Assembly (NCBI GenBank): GCA_963575745.1
Contig: CAUYUJ010016138.1
Span: 196,001 to 260,000 of the forward strand
Source of the DNA: Prorocentrum cordatum
Lineage: Eukaryota; Sar; Dinophyceae; Prorocentrales; Prorocentraceae
Length of the DNA stretch: 64,000 nt
Direction of reading: 5' to 3'
Position 1 is the stretch's first letter; each line of letters opens with the position of its first letter. A program made the translations under genes and the position numbers. Below are positions 51,440 to 62,525 of this stretch, piece by piece. The notes under the pieces are model-generated. The model searched no databases and was not told where the DNA came from. It was given only the letters and a program-made list of their open reading frames with translations.

Positions 51440-52060
51440 GGTCCTCCTCCTTCAACGTCCTCCTCTTTTTCCTCGTGCTCATCCTCCTGCTCGTCCGCCA
51501 CCTGCTCCTCCAATGTACGCAGTTCCCTTTTCCCCGGATTGCGCAGTACAGAACGGGGTGGGCCCCCTTTGGACGTCCAGGTCCGCTACGACACGCGCAG
51601 GTGGACAGAGGAAAAGAAGCGTCATGGGAATGGATGGGCGGGAGGGCTAGGATGTCAGACATGGCGTGAGCGTGCCTAGCCCCTTTCTTCTCTCCTCTCC
51701 TCTCTCCTCTCGTCTCCCCCGCCATCCCCTGCCCAACTGCAACATGTTGGATCGCGGTCTGATCGTTTCGCTGGCTTAGCACAGAGAAGAAATAATTATA
51801 GAGTCGCGATTCAACCTGTCTGCGATTGTGATTCCAGCGCGTTTCGTCCAGGAAGGTCCGCGGAGCGAGCTCTTGCAGGGCCCATTCCGACTCGACCGGC
51901 CAGAATCGATTTCGAGTCCTCCCGGTCCGGTCCCATTCGATTTTGATGTTCTGGCGATACGGTGCCTGGCCCGATGCTGGCAAGGCGCAACCGCGCATCC
52001 TGGAGCGACCGATCTGGTCCGATCTCAGATCCCGTGCCGATGCGGCCCGATCCGCCTCCC
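51440..52060. other. No gene supported
   Basis: A stretch around 51840-52030 is rich in GATTCGA/GGTCCGATC motifs. The part at 51971-52010 resembles 2014-2060 (CCCGATGCTGGCAAGGCGCA versus CCCGATGCTTGCGCGGTGCT, then GCGCATCCTGG in both). Confidence 0.35.
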
Positions 52061-52067
52061 AGATCAT

Positions 52068-52149
52068 GCCTTTATGTTTTCAATACGCGGTCCCCCGAAG
52101 CCCCGACCCTTTCCACAGGGCAGGTTATTCAGTCCGAGTCGTTTCTGAC
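52068..52149 (-). repeat. Dispersed repeat family J, copy 3
   Basis: On minus: GTCAGAAACGACTCGGACTG, GGAAAGGGTCGGGGCTTCGG, GGACCGCGTATTGAAAAC. Same order as the copy at 49324. Confidence 0.65.
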
Positions 52150-52689
52150 GGTCCCTGGGCCCGGCGAGGGCCCCTGGAGCCCGAAAATGGTCAAACACCG
52201 TCCGTCGTTTTTTCACGACGCGAGCGATCCGGTCGGATCTCCCGAGTCGATGATGATCGGCCCCGCCCTCGGCCGGCCCATTGGGCCTGGCTCCGACCGC
52301 CGCCTCACCCTCCCGACATCGGCTCGACCTACAGAGCGTTCTGACGATCTTGTCTATCGTTTGCGTGCCGATTCCGTTTTTGCAGCAATAGGTGGACGAA
52401 GACAGAATACGTCTGGTGTTCGCTAGTGGACCCGTCACCCGCAACTGCCCAGTTTTCGCGCAGAAGACCGCCGAAGGCCGCCAGAGACCGCCGGAGACCG
52501 TCGAAGACCGCCAGAGGCCGACAGACACCACCGGAGACCGCCGAAAACCGCCGAAGGCCCATGGGCAACAAGGGGTCCACGATCGATCGCGTAGATCGCA
52601 GGAGAGGGCCTCGGCTAGGGCGGGGCCCCGCTCTCGGAGGAGGCGCAGGGGGGGACGGCTCGAGGCGGGCGTCGACGGCGCGACCCCGG

Positions 52690-53085
52690 GGCCGGGGGAG
52701 GAGGAGGAGGAGGAGGAGGAGGAGGAGGAGGAGGAGGAGGAGGAGGAGGAGGAGGAGGAGAAACTGGAGGAGGAGGAGGTCGAGGAGGAGGAGGTGGAGG
52801 AGGAGGAGGTGGAGGAGGAGGAGGCGGAGGAGGAGGAGGAGGGGCGACGAGAGCAGCACAACAGCGAGAGGCTCCCGACGCGCCGAGGCCCTCGGAGCTG
52901 GTGGCGAAGCTGCTGGAGCGGCAGAGAGCGGGGGACTCGGCCCGCTTCGCAGGGAGCGGGGAGGCACGGCCGGACAGCCCACGCCGAGCGCCACCGCCCA
53001 CCAAGCCACCCCAGGAGGAGGGAGGGGGAGGAGGAGGAGGAGGAGGAGGAGGAGGAGGAGGAGGAGGAGGAGGAGGAGGAGCACG
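52690..53085 (+). repeat. Two GGA microsatellites around a GC-rich spacer
   Basis: 52695-52842 and 53018-53082 are GGA arrays; the spacer 52843-53017 is GC-rich without a supported exon. The two arrays lie directly upstream of the LINE fragment. Confidence 0.85.
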
Positions 53086-53239
53086 GTGCCCGGCGGGCAG
53101 CGGATCAAGGAGCTCGCGGCCTTGATGTGCATCGCTCCTAAACATCGGTGGTCGGCTCCGTTCTGCGCGATCCCGCCATGTGATCTGATCGCGCTCACGT
53201 ATCGGTCTGTTGTCCGGACTCGCTGCACCTGGTGGTGCG

Positions 53240-54090
53240 CTCGGCGTTGGTACGCCGAGCGGGTTTCGTTGCACCCTGTCTTCGGTGCGGCGTGCGCTGT
53301 GCTGAAGGCGGCTCGGGGGGTTCCCGCGTCGCGGTTGTTGTCGGTGGCGCTCTCGGAGCATTCTGGCGTGTTCGGGCTGCTCCCGGTTGCCGCCGGGTCG
53401 TTCCCCGAAGGCGTCTGGCTGCTTCCGGCCCCGGGGCTCGACCCCCGGGGCCGCGGCGGCGGTCGGCGCAGCAGCCGCCGCTGACAGCCGCGAAGCGAGA
53501 ACCCGGCACCCTGGGACCCTTCGCCCCCCCCGGAGGGCTTTCGACGCCTCATCCGATCGCGGTCAGCGCGTTCTCCGGGAGTGCGCCCGGGCGGCGCTCC
53601 TTCGCCCCCGGGCGGCGCCTGGACCCCCGCCGCGGCACGACGAGGAGGGGATGGGGGAGATCGATCTGGCTGTTCAGAGCGCGCCGCCGTGGGCCCAGTT
53701 CCGGCGATCGCTGGGCCGATAATTACGAGACGAACCTCCTCGCCGTTTGGAGGGGCGGGGCCGTGTGCACGCCGACGCGCAGGCACGGCGGCGCGTGCGT
53801 TTGCCCGTTCGGTTGCGGGCGCGCCCAGGCGTCGGCTCGGCACCTCTGGGCCGAGTGCCCGCGTTTTGCTGGACGTCGGCTCGAACTCGGGGGGAATCTG
53901 CGGGTCGCGCCGGCCTGGTGGGGGGCCCAGCCCCGCGTCACGGCGAAAACGGGGTGGATCACTAAGGCTGCCGGGGGCTCGATTCAGCGTCGGGCTCAGC
54001 TGCAGGTGATGGCGTGCCGCTTCGGCGTCGCCATCACGCAGGCGCTTGCCGGCCTCGGCGGGTGGGCCTTCGGGGACGCGGTCTCCCCGC
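53240..54090 (+). pseudogene. C-terminal end of a LINE-type reverse transcriptase
   Basis: The best part is 53722-54060: ADNYETNLLAVWRGGAVCTP, then CPFGCGRAQASARHLWAECP, then WWGAQPRVTAKTGWITKAAG and QLQVMACRFGVAI. The C-x3-C-x9-H-x4-C finger followed by the W-x-x-x-P-R-V-x-x-K-x-G-W block fits the C-terminal finger region of non-LTR retrotransposon polyproteins common in dinoflagellates, as I recall them. Upstream frames (53240-53720) are GC-rich and disrupted, and the polymerase domain is absent, so this is a 5'-truncated or decayed copy. The sequence after 54100 turns into Pro/Gly-rich noise. Confidence 0.55.
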
Positions 54091-54399
54091 CTGGGGCCCA
54101 CCTGCAGGTCCCCCCACCCTTCCCTCCCCTTTCCCTCCGGCGGGCGGCGGCCTGGCGGGCGGCGGGGCGGACGACGACGACGCTGACGACCTCCCTCCCC
54201 CTCCTGGTGGTGGCGGTGGCGGTCCCCCGGGTGCTGACAGCCGTCCTAATTGGCTCCGCCTCAGTCCTGTGGTCCACCGGCCCTTGTCCCGCTTCGCGCC
54301 CGGGTCTACTGCGGCCCAGGGGCTCCCCAAGGTTTGAACAGCGCTGCGCGCTGTTTTAAACAGCAGCCAGGGCAAAGGCACCCTGCTGCTTTCATTTCT

Positions 54400-54715
54400 C
54401 AGGAGGAGGAGGAGGAGGAAGAGGATGAGGAGGAGAAGGAAGAAGAAGAATAATAAGAAAAATAACAATTCTAATAGGAAGAAGAAAAAGAATACTTATA
54501 CGAATAATAATAATGTTAATACTAATAAGAAGAAGACGAATAATGAACATAAGAATAAGAAGAAGAATACGAATACGAAAAAGAAGAAAAATAACAAGAA
54601 TAAGAAGAAAAGGAGGAGGATGAGGAGGAGGAAGAGGGGGAGCAGGAGGAGGAGGAGGTGGAGGTGGAGGAGGAGGAGGAGGTGGAGGAGGAGGAAGAGG
54701 AGTCGTTACCATACG
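54400..54715 (+). repeat. A-rich degenerate trinucleotide tract (GGA, GAA, AAT)
   Basis: About 300 bp are almost entirely purine, shifting from GGA to GAAGAA, then AATAATAATAATG-type units and back to GGA. It is strongly AT-rich in its centre, unlike its GC-rich neighbours, and sits just 5' of the retrotransposon coding region. Confidence 0.8.
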
Positions 54716-54894
54716 CTCCCTGCCGCCGTCGATGTACATATAACCACATGCGCAGACGCATGCTTGGCTGTCTGCAGCTACCTGTGGTTCGGAGAGGAAA
54801 AAGGCCCGCGCCCGCCCCGCGCGCACGTGCTCATACCGTATATTTTCCTTACCCGCAGCTTAACGGGAAACACAAATCCCCGGTACATTCCACG

Positions 54895-55809
54895 ATGTCC
54901 AGTGACCCACTAGCATGGACCCCAACAGTGAGAACTACCTTACTTGACGATGTTGGCCTGGTCGGGCGTAAGTTGGGTAAAGATGGGTTATCAGCCGAAA
55001 GCTCTGGGCTATGGACAGTCGACCGTGTCGATGAAGATGGGGCAAGTGTGGATACTTCCGTGAACGTGGAGAAGAACGCGGGAGGAAAGACCAGCCCCAC
55101 AGGTGTGGAAAGGTTTAAGGATAGAGTCAACGGACAGACAAAGTCGACCTCACAACGCATCCGAGAGACAAAAGCAAATATGTTGCAGAAGATCAACTCA
55201 CCTGGGGGGCCAATATCGCCTGCAGAGGAGGATGGCAAGGCCATTGAGAAGCTGATCAAGAATAACCCCTTCTCCAATATACGAACGCCGTCTCCAGCAG
55301 GTGAGCCGTCGGGGTACGATGATACCCCTATCAACCGAGGTCGAGAGGACACCCCTGTTCCAGACGATGATATCGACGAAGAGGACGATTGGTATGGGGG
55401 AAAACCCTGCCCGCGCAACCCGCTGTTGGGGGACGTTGATCAGGCTTATGTCGTAAACTCCAGCTCTTCGGACGAGGGCGACGAGAACGAGCGCGTCGCC
55501 GCGCCGGAGAAGGCGATGGCAATGCCGAGCTCATCCGAGACGAGTTCTGGATCGGCATCTGATCGGGCCCCGGAGAAGCGAGGTGCGGACTATGTCCGGA
55601 GAAAAGGGAAGTCACAGAGCCCGCGGGACAGTGTCGATAGTCAAAGGGACCTTGCGGCCTCGTCCGGGGGGTCTGGAATAGAGATTCGTCGCGGAAAAAC
55701 CCCTAGGGCGACCCGGTGGGCGCGAAACAATCCCCGTGCGAAAAGCGCCCAAAGACCGAGCCTGGCGGCTCGAGTGGCCCAGAGGATCCCGAGCCAATCC
55801 CTGATCTGA
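54895..55809 (+). CDS. First open frame of the Ty1/copia-type retrotransposon (N-terminal, unknown role)
   Basis: ATG at 54895 opens 304 codons to TGA at 55807. The product is hydrophilic: MSSDPLAWTPTVRTTLLDD, a basic helix (GQTKSTSQRIRETKANMLQK), an acidic segment (DDDIDEEDDWYGG), serine-rich stretches, and a basic end (RRGKTPRATRWARNNPRAKS). No enzymatic motif is seen. Codon use is less GC-extreme than in host-like exons. It precedes the Gag-like frames on the same strand and overlaps the next frame by about 90 bp, so it is probably the start of the element's structural polyprotein. Family unknown. Confidence 0.55.
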   Translation: MSSDPLAWTPTVRTTLLDDVGLVGRKLGKDGLSAESSGLWTVDRVDEDGASVDTSVNVEKNAGGKTSPTGVERFKDRVNGQTKSTSQRIRETKANMLQKINSPGGPISPAEEDGKAIEKLIKNNPFSNIRTPSPAGEPSGYDDTPINRGREDTPVPDDDIDEEDDWYGGKPCPRNPLLGDVDQAYVVNSSSSDEGDENERVAAPEKAMAMPSSSETSSGSASDRAPEKRGADYVRRKGKSQSPRDSVDSQRDLAASSGGSGIEIRRGKTPRATRWARNNPRAKSAQRPSLAARVAQRIPSQSLI

Positions 55810-56720
55810 AACCTCGTGGAAGACAGTTATTCGAGTCACCTGGCTCGATTTCCAGGAGGTCGAGGTCGGGAAAGGGCGGCCGAAGTTGCAACTCACGGGG
55901 ATCCGTTCACGGGTCATCTTTGTCCAGATCATCGACGTCTCGATCTTCAATCTGGGAGTCACGTGCGAATCGCGGCCCGGCGTGCGAGCCGGGCCCCGAG
56001 AATCGGTGCCCGGGCAGGACCGCCGATTATCCGACCATATCGGAAGCCCGTGTGCCGGGGCTGCTCTGTCCAGTGTGGCCTGTGCAATCTTGCGTATCTT
56101 TGCCAGGAATGTCTGACGCCGAGGCAACGCATTTGCTTTGCGTATAAGGACCGCGAGTGGGAGCTGCGACAGGAAATGCGGCAACGCCAACTTGAGCAGG
56201 AGCGCGTTTCCGAAATAGCGGCCGCGCGCACGATGATGGCAGACGTGGAAGCAAGGCAGAGAGCACATCATGAACTGGCGGCACAGCAGGCCGAACACGA
56301 GCTTAATGCAATTCTCAAAAGGGAAAAAGGGCAGAAGGATGCCCTCTATGAGACTGCATTAAAAGCAGATAAGAGGCCCAGGAACAAAGCAGGGCCGAAC
56401 AGGCTATCGCGGCACAGGCCCGACAAGCACTCCGTGGGGCGCAGGGCCGATAAGCGAAGTTCGAGGGGCAGGTCCGCGCCAGGCCCCGCGAGGCAACCAT
56501 GGCGCAGGAACGGTCTGTTTCCGAGGCGGAACATATCGCAGCCACGTCTATCGCCGAGAGGCGCTGGTTGGAACAGAACGCCGTCGAAGCGAGGAGGACA
56601 GCGGACATGGCCCTACTGGAAGCCCAGGCTAAACAGCGACAGCTGGAGGACGAAACCAGGAATGCACAGATGGGGGTAGCCCATGCTCGAGCTGAGCTCC
56701 AGCGAGTTTCTGATTAAGCT
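55716..56720 (+). pseudogene. Gag-like middle segment, frameshifted, with Cys-rich finger and coiled coil
   Basis: Coding-like sequence switches frames. First comes a Ser/Arg-rich part (GSSLSRSSTSRSSIWES), then from about 56040 a Cys cluster, VCRGCSVQCGLCNLAYLCQE, with three Cys pairs and the look of a small zinc-binding domain. A long charged helix follows (QEMRQRQLEQERVSEIAAAR), continuing after another shift to 56717 as EAQAKQRQLEDETRNAQMG. The helix is strongly coiled-coil-like. The stop at 56715-56717 and the shifts make it non-functional as a single protein. Confidence 0.5.
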
Positions 56721-56889
56721 CAAGCGTTGCTCCGATTCAGGACAGAGGGCAATGTCCCAGCGGGAGGATTCGCGGTCAAGGCTGGCCACGTCAGATGTGA
56801 CCAGGTGATTTACATGCCACGCGGCTGACGCCCCGCAGACGAGCGAAAGATGCCAGATACCGTTTTGTGAACGGCACTTTGAATGGGTC

Positions 56890-59060
56890 ATGGGGCGGCG
56901 TACGCAGTGCGAAACCGATCGCATGCGTGACCATGAGGCAGCGCTGAGAAGACAGCATGAGGAAGAGGAAGCCACGGCGAAGAAAAGGGTGCAAGACGTG
57001 GAAGAAGCTGAACGGTTCATAGAGATGCAAAGGGCCAACGAAGAGGCAGTAGCCCTTCGGCGCATTCACGAGCTGGAAGAGAAAGCCGAACAGCGCGCGC
57101 TCGCGATGGAGAAAGCAGCGCAAGTGCAGGCTGAGGAGATGCGCGAAAAGGCGGAGGCAAGGATGAGAGAATCACAGGCTGCCGCTGCCAAGGCTCGTGA
57201 CAATGACAGCCATCAAAGGGAAATGGCCCCTAGCAGGATGCAGGAACAGAGAGAAGAAAGGAAGAAAAAGAAACCGAACGGACGGCCTGTCAGCAATTTT
57301 CCTGGATGCACTACGCCGGCCCGATCGAAGAAGACCACGGCCGCTGCGGGGGGCCTCGCAGGGGGTGGCGATCAGCCTCTGCGCCAGGGCAATGCCCGCG
57401 GTGATGGGGGCGGGCCGGGGAAGACGAAGGGTGGATCCGGCCGCGTGCCTGGGGGTGATAACCCTGATGATGGCGGCGACGGCGACGATGACGACGAAGA
57501 CGATGCCGACGAGGAAGACGACTTCGAAGAGGAGGATTCCGAAGAAGAGGATTCCGATGACGAGGGCGACGAATCCTCCGAGGGGGAAGATGGGGACGCG
57601 GCGAACCGCAGAGCCAGACGATGCGCCGACGCCCAGAGAGCCGGGCAAGGCGATCCGGGGGGTGGGGGGCCACCGCCCTCGGGACCTCCAGGAGGAGGCG
57701 GGGGCCCAGGGCTCCCGGGCTCCGGCGGTCTGGTACCTGTGGTGGCACCGTGGATTGCGGCAGATCGAATCGACAAGATAATTCTGGATCCGCTGCCAGA
57801 TGCGGGTTCCTTCCGTATGTGGAAGGAATCTGTCATTCGAGCGGTGGCATCGAGCTCGCAGCAAAATCATGCATTGGCGTCAAAGTGGATCGCCGAGGCA
57901 TTCGAGCCAAAGCATGTCAAGGCAAAGGCTCTGAAATACCCAGGACCGCATTTCAGGAAACTGGGCATGCGTATTGCTGCGGACCTCATCGCGAAGATTA
58001 ACGCGATTCAAAGGGATCCAAATGTCCCTCATGCCTCAAGGCACCTTGCTAACGCAGTTGATCTCGCTGACTCTGCCCTGATGAAGGACGGAGGGTTGCT
58101 CGCAGGAAGATCGATTCTTCCTGTTATCCAAACCCATGCCACTACCCGCGAAGACCAGGGTCAGGTGTATACCCACGAGGACCTAATGGCTATCCAGATC
58201 AAAGGAGAAGGCAAACAGGCGGATCGCGACCTCTACCACTTCTACGATGAATGGACGGGGGTGGCACTGGAGACGGATAACCCCCACATGTCCTTCAGGC
58301 CCTCCATACAAAGTCATTTCTACAAGCAGATGAAGGAGTGCCTTTTCATGACGATGACTCCTGCAATGTATGACAACAGTAACGAGAAGCACGGAAAGGG
58401 CATGAAGTCGTATGAATGGCTACTAGGGGGAAGTGCAAACCAGATGCTGAAGGACCGGGGAGCAGATGTAATACCCAGCGGCGAGAAGACTGGTGGGGGG
58501 AACAAGGACTCCCTTACCATGAAAGATGGGAGGCTCAAGAAGTCCGTCATCTGCCGACGCTGGCAAAAGGGGCAATGTTCCCTGAGCCGACAAGATTGCA
58601 TGCGCCCGCGCCCCAAGAAGGCTGCGCCCGCATCCCAGCAGAAGAGAGGTAGGACTCAGGTGGCGACACCAGGCCCCTCCAATGGAGGTACAGCTGGGGA
58701 GAGCAGAGGGGGCAGGTCATAATCAAGGGGCAAAGGTAAAAGCGATAAGAAAGACAGGGGCAAGGGTAAAGGCGACAACAAAGGTGGCAAGGAAGACCGC
58801 TCGAAGAAACATGATGGACGCGGCAGCAGCCGCGGGAGTAGTAACGCCCCATCAAAGGGAAAGAGTCGGGTTTGCTATGCCTACAGCCGCGGCCCCCAGA
58901 ATTGTGATGGATCTCGTGGTAGAGAGCATCGACCGCTGACAAAACAGGAGAAGCAGGAGCGCGATGCCTGGGAACAATCTCTCCAGAAGTTTGGAAAAAG
59001 GGCTGCCGCGCAGCCGCAATGCGGAACAGGCGGCCGCAGCCGAAAATATTGTGAAGGCGT
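56890..59060 (+). pseudogene. Gag-like polyprotein of the retrotransposon
   Basis: A frame of 610 codons reads to TAA at 58720 and then continues in the same frame for about 110 codons. Order: coiled coil (residues 1-110; AEERFIEMQ-type heptads), basic Lys patch, Gly/Pro-rich and acidic linkers (about 160-260), then a folded region beginning IDKIILDPLPDAGSFRMWK and LASKWIAEAFEPKHVKAKAL that is probably the capsid domain. A C-x7-C-x6-C finger (CRRWQKGQCSLSRQDC) follows near 58550. Beyond the TAA come Lys/Gly-rich sequence and a second finger-like VCYAYSRGPQNC. Finger spacing resembles CCCH types that bind RNA. The in-frame TAA marks a damaged copy. Confidence 0.65.
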
Positions 59061-59820
59061 TGAAGACGCAGGCAGCTCCCGCCCAGGACGGAGGGAAGAC
59101 GCACGGCGGAAAGTCCCGTGGTCAGAAGGGAAAGAGCAAAGCGAAATGCTGGTACCACCTGGACGGCCAGACGTACCCCTTCGGCGACAAATGTTGGCAT
59201 AAGGCCAACACTCCCGGGCACCCGTGGCCCGGGGCGGCGGCGTCTGGCGCCCACGGTGCCGACGCCGCCCGCGCGGGCGCTGTCGCAGTGGCGATCTGCG
59301 CGGCATCCGCAGAACGGGTGCAGCTGGCATGTCCGGCTGTACCCTTCGCCGGGTCACGATCCCAGGCGATGAATCAAGGGCCAATGGCCAGCCCAGGAGA
59401 TAAATGGTCAGACAGCTCTCCCTTCATTGAGACGCTGAGATGCCTGATAGCTGGCGGTATCCGATCATACCCGAGGGGTGCGTTGGACCTGCTGGAGACA
59501 GGCAAGCCCGGGCGAAGTTCCCTGCGCTTCGACGCAGGCGGCACCCTTACCCGGATGCAAACTACTGTTCGGACAGATAGGAGGGCGCGAATAGACCTTT
59601 CGACACGTTATCCGACGCCATGGACCCCGAGGAAGATCAAGGAAGCCGATCCGAGGCCGATTGCTTCGAAGCACGGGGATCCGCTTAGTTTTCCCAAGAA
59701 ATGGCAAGAGTGGCGCACGAAGACCACACGCGTGCACCAGCAGCTAGCCAATAACGACGCGAGCGATTTGGAGCATGAAGTGTGGAGGTTGTGGCTGGAC
59801 AAGGAGCCTTCCTGCGACTG
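59000..59820 (+). pseudogene. Gag C-terminal finger and spacer, shifted frame
   Basis: After a frame change near 59000 the reading continues as NAEQAAAAENIVKALKTQ, a Lys/Gly-rich basic stretch (GKSRGQKGKSKAK), and CWYHLDGQTYPFGDKCWHKA, a further Cys/His finger-like segment near 59147. The second half (IKEADPRPIASKHGDPLSFP, then WQEWRTKTTRVHQQLANND) is a linker that overlaps the protease frame by about 45 bp before a TGA at 59819. Confidence 0.5.
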
Positions 59821-59859
59821 ACGACGGGCGCGATGGCGATGGCGGGGGCGGCAATGCCG

Positions 59860-60800
59860 ACGCCGCATCGGCCAAGAAGCACAACCGAAGAACGAGGGGT
59901 AGAGAGACGGTTCACCTTGGATCGATGCGATTCATAGTCGATACTGGATGTGGATCCAATCTGGTTGCCCTGAAATATGTACAGAATGCAGGCGCTATAG
60001 ACATGATGAAGGAACTCCAAGTCCCTATCACATTGAACACTGCCGGGGGGCTTTCTAGTGCCCTCGGAACCGTGAGGAGTGCCTGCGAACGGCTGATGAG
60101 TGGTAAGTTTCACGCGATAGTCATGCCAGAAACGCCAAGCGTGATATCCGTGGGCGAACTTTGCATATATCACGGCTACAGTTTCTATTGGAAGAGTGGG
60201 AAAGAGCCGTGTCTCCTCCTACCCAGTGGGATGAGGGTGGACCTAACGGTAGATGATAAAATACCGTACCTCAACATTGGAGGAGGTGAGGCCTTGGGTC
60301 TGGTAGACGATGCAGCTCCCGCCTACCCAATCGGGTTAGCGCGATGTGCGCGTGTGGAGGCGAACGCGACGTCTAGCTTGAACGATCCCGAGCAAGCGGA
60401 GGGCCCCCCGCTCAGGGCGGTCAGGCACCGCGCCACAGTGGACCTGCATTCGCAAGAAGTGATGGCGGAACAATCGTATGTGGACGGAGTCTGTAGTGAC
60501 CGTCACGAGTACCACTGCAGGGGCGAGCCCGGCGAGGCCGAACTCCACGGCAGGGGCGTCATCACGTATTTATACTATGAGCCTCGGTTGGCCATCCGGG
60601 GGGGCTGGGGGCCCAGCCCAACTGGGATAGTCAACGGAGTGCCACCGCATAGCACCGAGAGCGGCAATGCCGCTGGAAGTGAGAAACAAGCCGCCCCCGC
60701 ACCTGCAGAGGGGACGGCGGAAGAACACGCGGAGGCACTAGGCGCAATCGATCTCGTCGACGACGATGGCGCCGAAGACCCGATGCAGGAATCAGGGGGT
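59860..60800 (+). pseudogene. Retrotransposon aspartic protease region
   Basis: The frame from about 59860 contains GSMRFIVDTGCGSNLVALKY. The D-T-G triad at 59940-59948 is the catalytic motif of retroelement aspartic proteases. Downstream, HAIVMPETPSVISVGELC and LLPSGMRVDLTVDDKIPYL resemble the 'LSVGK-L'/'PSG' part of copia-type proteases. These enzymes cleave the element's own polyprotein. The frame stays open through an acidic linker to the integrase zinc-binding motif. Confidence 0.7.
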
Positions 60801-61640
60801 GAGCCAAGTAGAGTGGAACGGCTTCACAAAGAGGCTCTATCAAGAAGGCACCTCATGACGCACCTGCCCAACAACCCGTACTGCCCGACTTGCACCGGGG
60901 CAAAGACGCTGAGAACACAGCAGCGGAAAAAGAAACAAAAAAAAAACACTAGAGAAGTTGAGGCCTTTCTCGGAACCGAAAGCATTCGGAGGCCTATGCA
61001 CCATGGACCACTGGTTCGCGCTTGATGAATTATCGAGGGGACTTTACGGAGAAACCTCGCGTGTGACACTGCGTGACCAGTTCACGAGATTCCTGGCGGC
61101 AAAAAAGGCACGTTCGGAAAGTCGGCCGAGCAGGTCACCGACTTCTTAGTGAACCTACGGGCCCCGCACGAACAGTTCGTGCACATCTGCTCTGACCCGG
61201 CAAGAGAGCTAAAGAAAGCCTGCCAGGATCTGAAGATAGCTTACGATTCCACTCAGCCGGCCAACAAGAAACATAACTCCGTAGCGGAGCGCGCCGATGG
61301 CGTCGTTCAGGACGGAGCTAGAATTTTGGTCATTACAGCCGGGCTGCCGGCACAGTTTTGGGCATTCGCCGTCCCTTACTTCTGCACATGCTATAACGCC
61401 ACGCACGAAGAGAACGGCAAGACTCCGTGGGAGTTGAGATTTGGCAGGCCCTTCAATGCCCCGCTAGTTCCATTCGGATCTGCAGTCCGATATCTGCCGC
61501 CGCTGGAACCCAGGATAAAACAGCCCAAAATGGCCCCGAGAACGCGAGTCGGCGTATATCTCGGAAATGTACAGCATGCGGGGGGGGGCGCGTTGGCCCT
61601 GACCACTACTGCATGCCGTTGGCGCAACTTGAAGGGTTGA
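60800..61640 (+). pseudogene. Integrase of the Ty1/copia-type element
   Basis: The zinc-binding part has HLMTHLPNNPYCPTC (H-x3-H-like spacing, then C-x2-C) near 60850-60895. After a frame change near 60955 the core starts with LCTMDHWFALDELSRGLYG (first Asp), returns to the other frame near 61110, and gives VHICSDPARELKKACQDL (second Asp) and NSVAERADGVVQDGARILV (third, Glu). WAFAVPYFCTCYNATHEENG and TPWELRFGRPFNAPLVPFGS follow, typical of copia integrases. The enzyme would insert the element's DNA. At least two frameshifts and the end at 61638 show decay. Confidence 0.75.
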
Positions 61641-62525
61641 ACTTCACTACTGGTATGAAGGCAGATGGCAACATACCCATTGAGGAGAGGACGGAACAGG
61701 TGTGGACCGACACAGCTGTGGAGCAAATTCCAAGTCGAATCTCCACATGGGGTCATCGACAATGTCGACAATAATTCCACAGTGCATTTCCCGCTGAGGC
61801 GAGCCTGCGCCAAGGCTGCTCCGAACGTTAGCAGCGTCACGCTTGAAACGCTGCTGTCGGGCGGGGATACTGCGGAGGAACAACAGGAGAGGCCGCGCGC
61901 GACATCCGGGGGGGCGTCGGGCTCCCACGAGGGCCCAGCGATGATTCCCGACACGCCCGACGATCTCGGGATGGAAGGAGCTGAGCCTCACGCCGACGGC
62001 GGGCGAGCGGACGGAGCCCAAGGGGGCCATGATCCGACAGATGATGAAGGGCCGTCGGGTCCGCCGCCCGAGCCAGAGCTCCCGCCTGTTGCCAGGCGAA
62101 GGAGGGTTGATTTCAACGCGGTAAGGATAGGCGAGAACCTCGCCGAGACAGATGCCACCAGTGCCAGGCAGACCAAATTCCTCGCGGCCCCCGCGAGGGG
62201 AGGACCAAAGGTTGAACAAGTCATGGCAAGAACAACGCAAAACCTGGACACGGGAGAGCATTACGAGAAGAACGCCGCAGTTGTGGGTAAGCCTCTTGAG
62301 GAGCGAACGAAATCGCTCCCGCTGAAGGTCAAGCAGAAGACGGCTCATCTCCGAGTGGTATTCTACTACGATCCTTACTACAGGAGGCCAAACGAGGTGG
62401 ACGTGTACGATGAGGTATTCGGAAACGCTGTCCTCCGACGCACACAAAAGGAATCTACGAAACCAGGCGTCCATCCTGACCGATGGTTCAAGACAAGTGG
62501 ATCGGAGCGGAAGAGACTCATTGAA
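61640..62525 (+). pseudogene. Linker between integrase and reverse transcriptase
   Basis: The frame switches near 61590 and again near 61730. Protein-like stretches are LEGLNFTTGMKADGNIPIEE, FQVESPHGVIDNVDNNSTVH and, after an acidic Pro-rich segment, RRVDFNAVRIGENLAETDA. It ends with RKRLIE before TAA at 62526; the same frame carries on into the reverse transcriptase region. No catalytic motif is expected here. Confidence 0.5.

Noticed and set aside
52329-54101. 590-codon open frame on minus, the longest in this part of the window
   Set aside because: It is antisense to the LINE fragment and crosses two GGA arrays as poly-Leu. Composition is Pro/Arg/Gly-rich, as expected for stop-poor GC-rich DNA.
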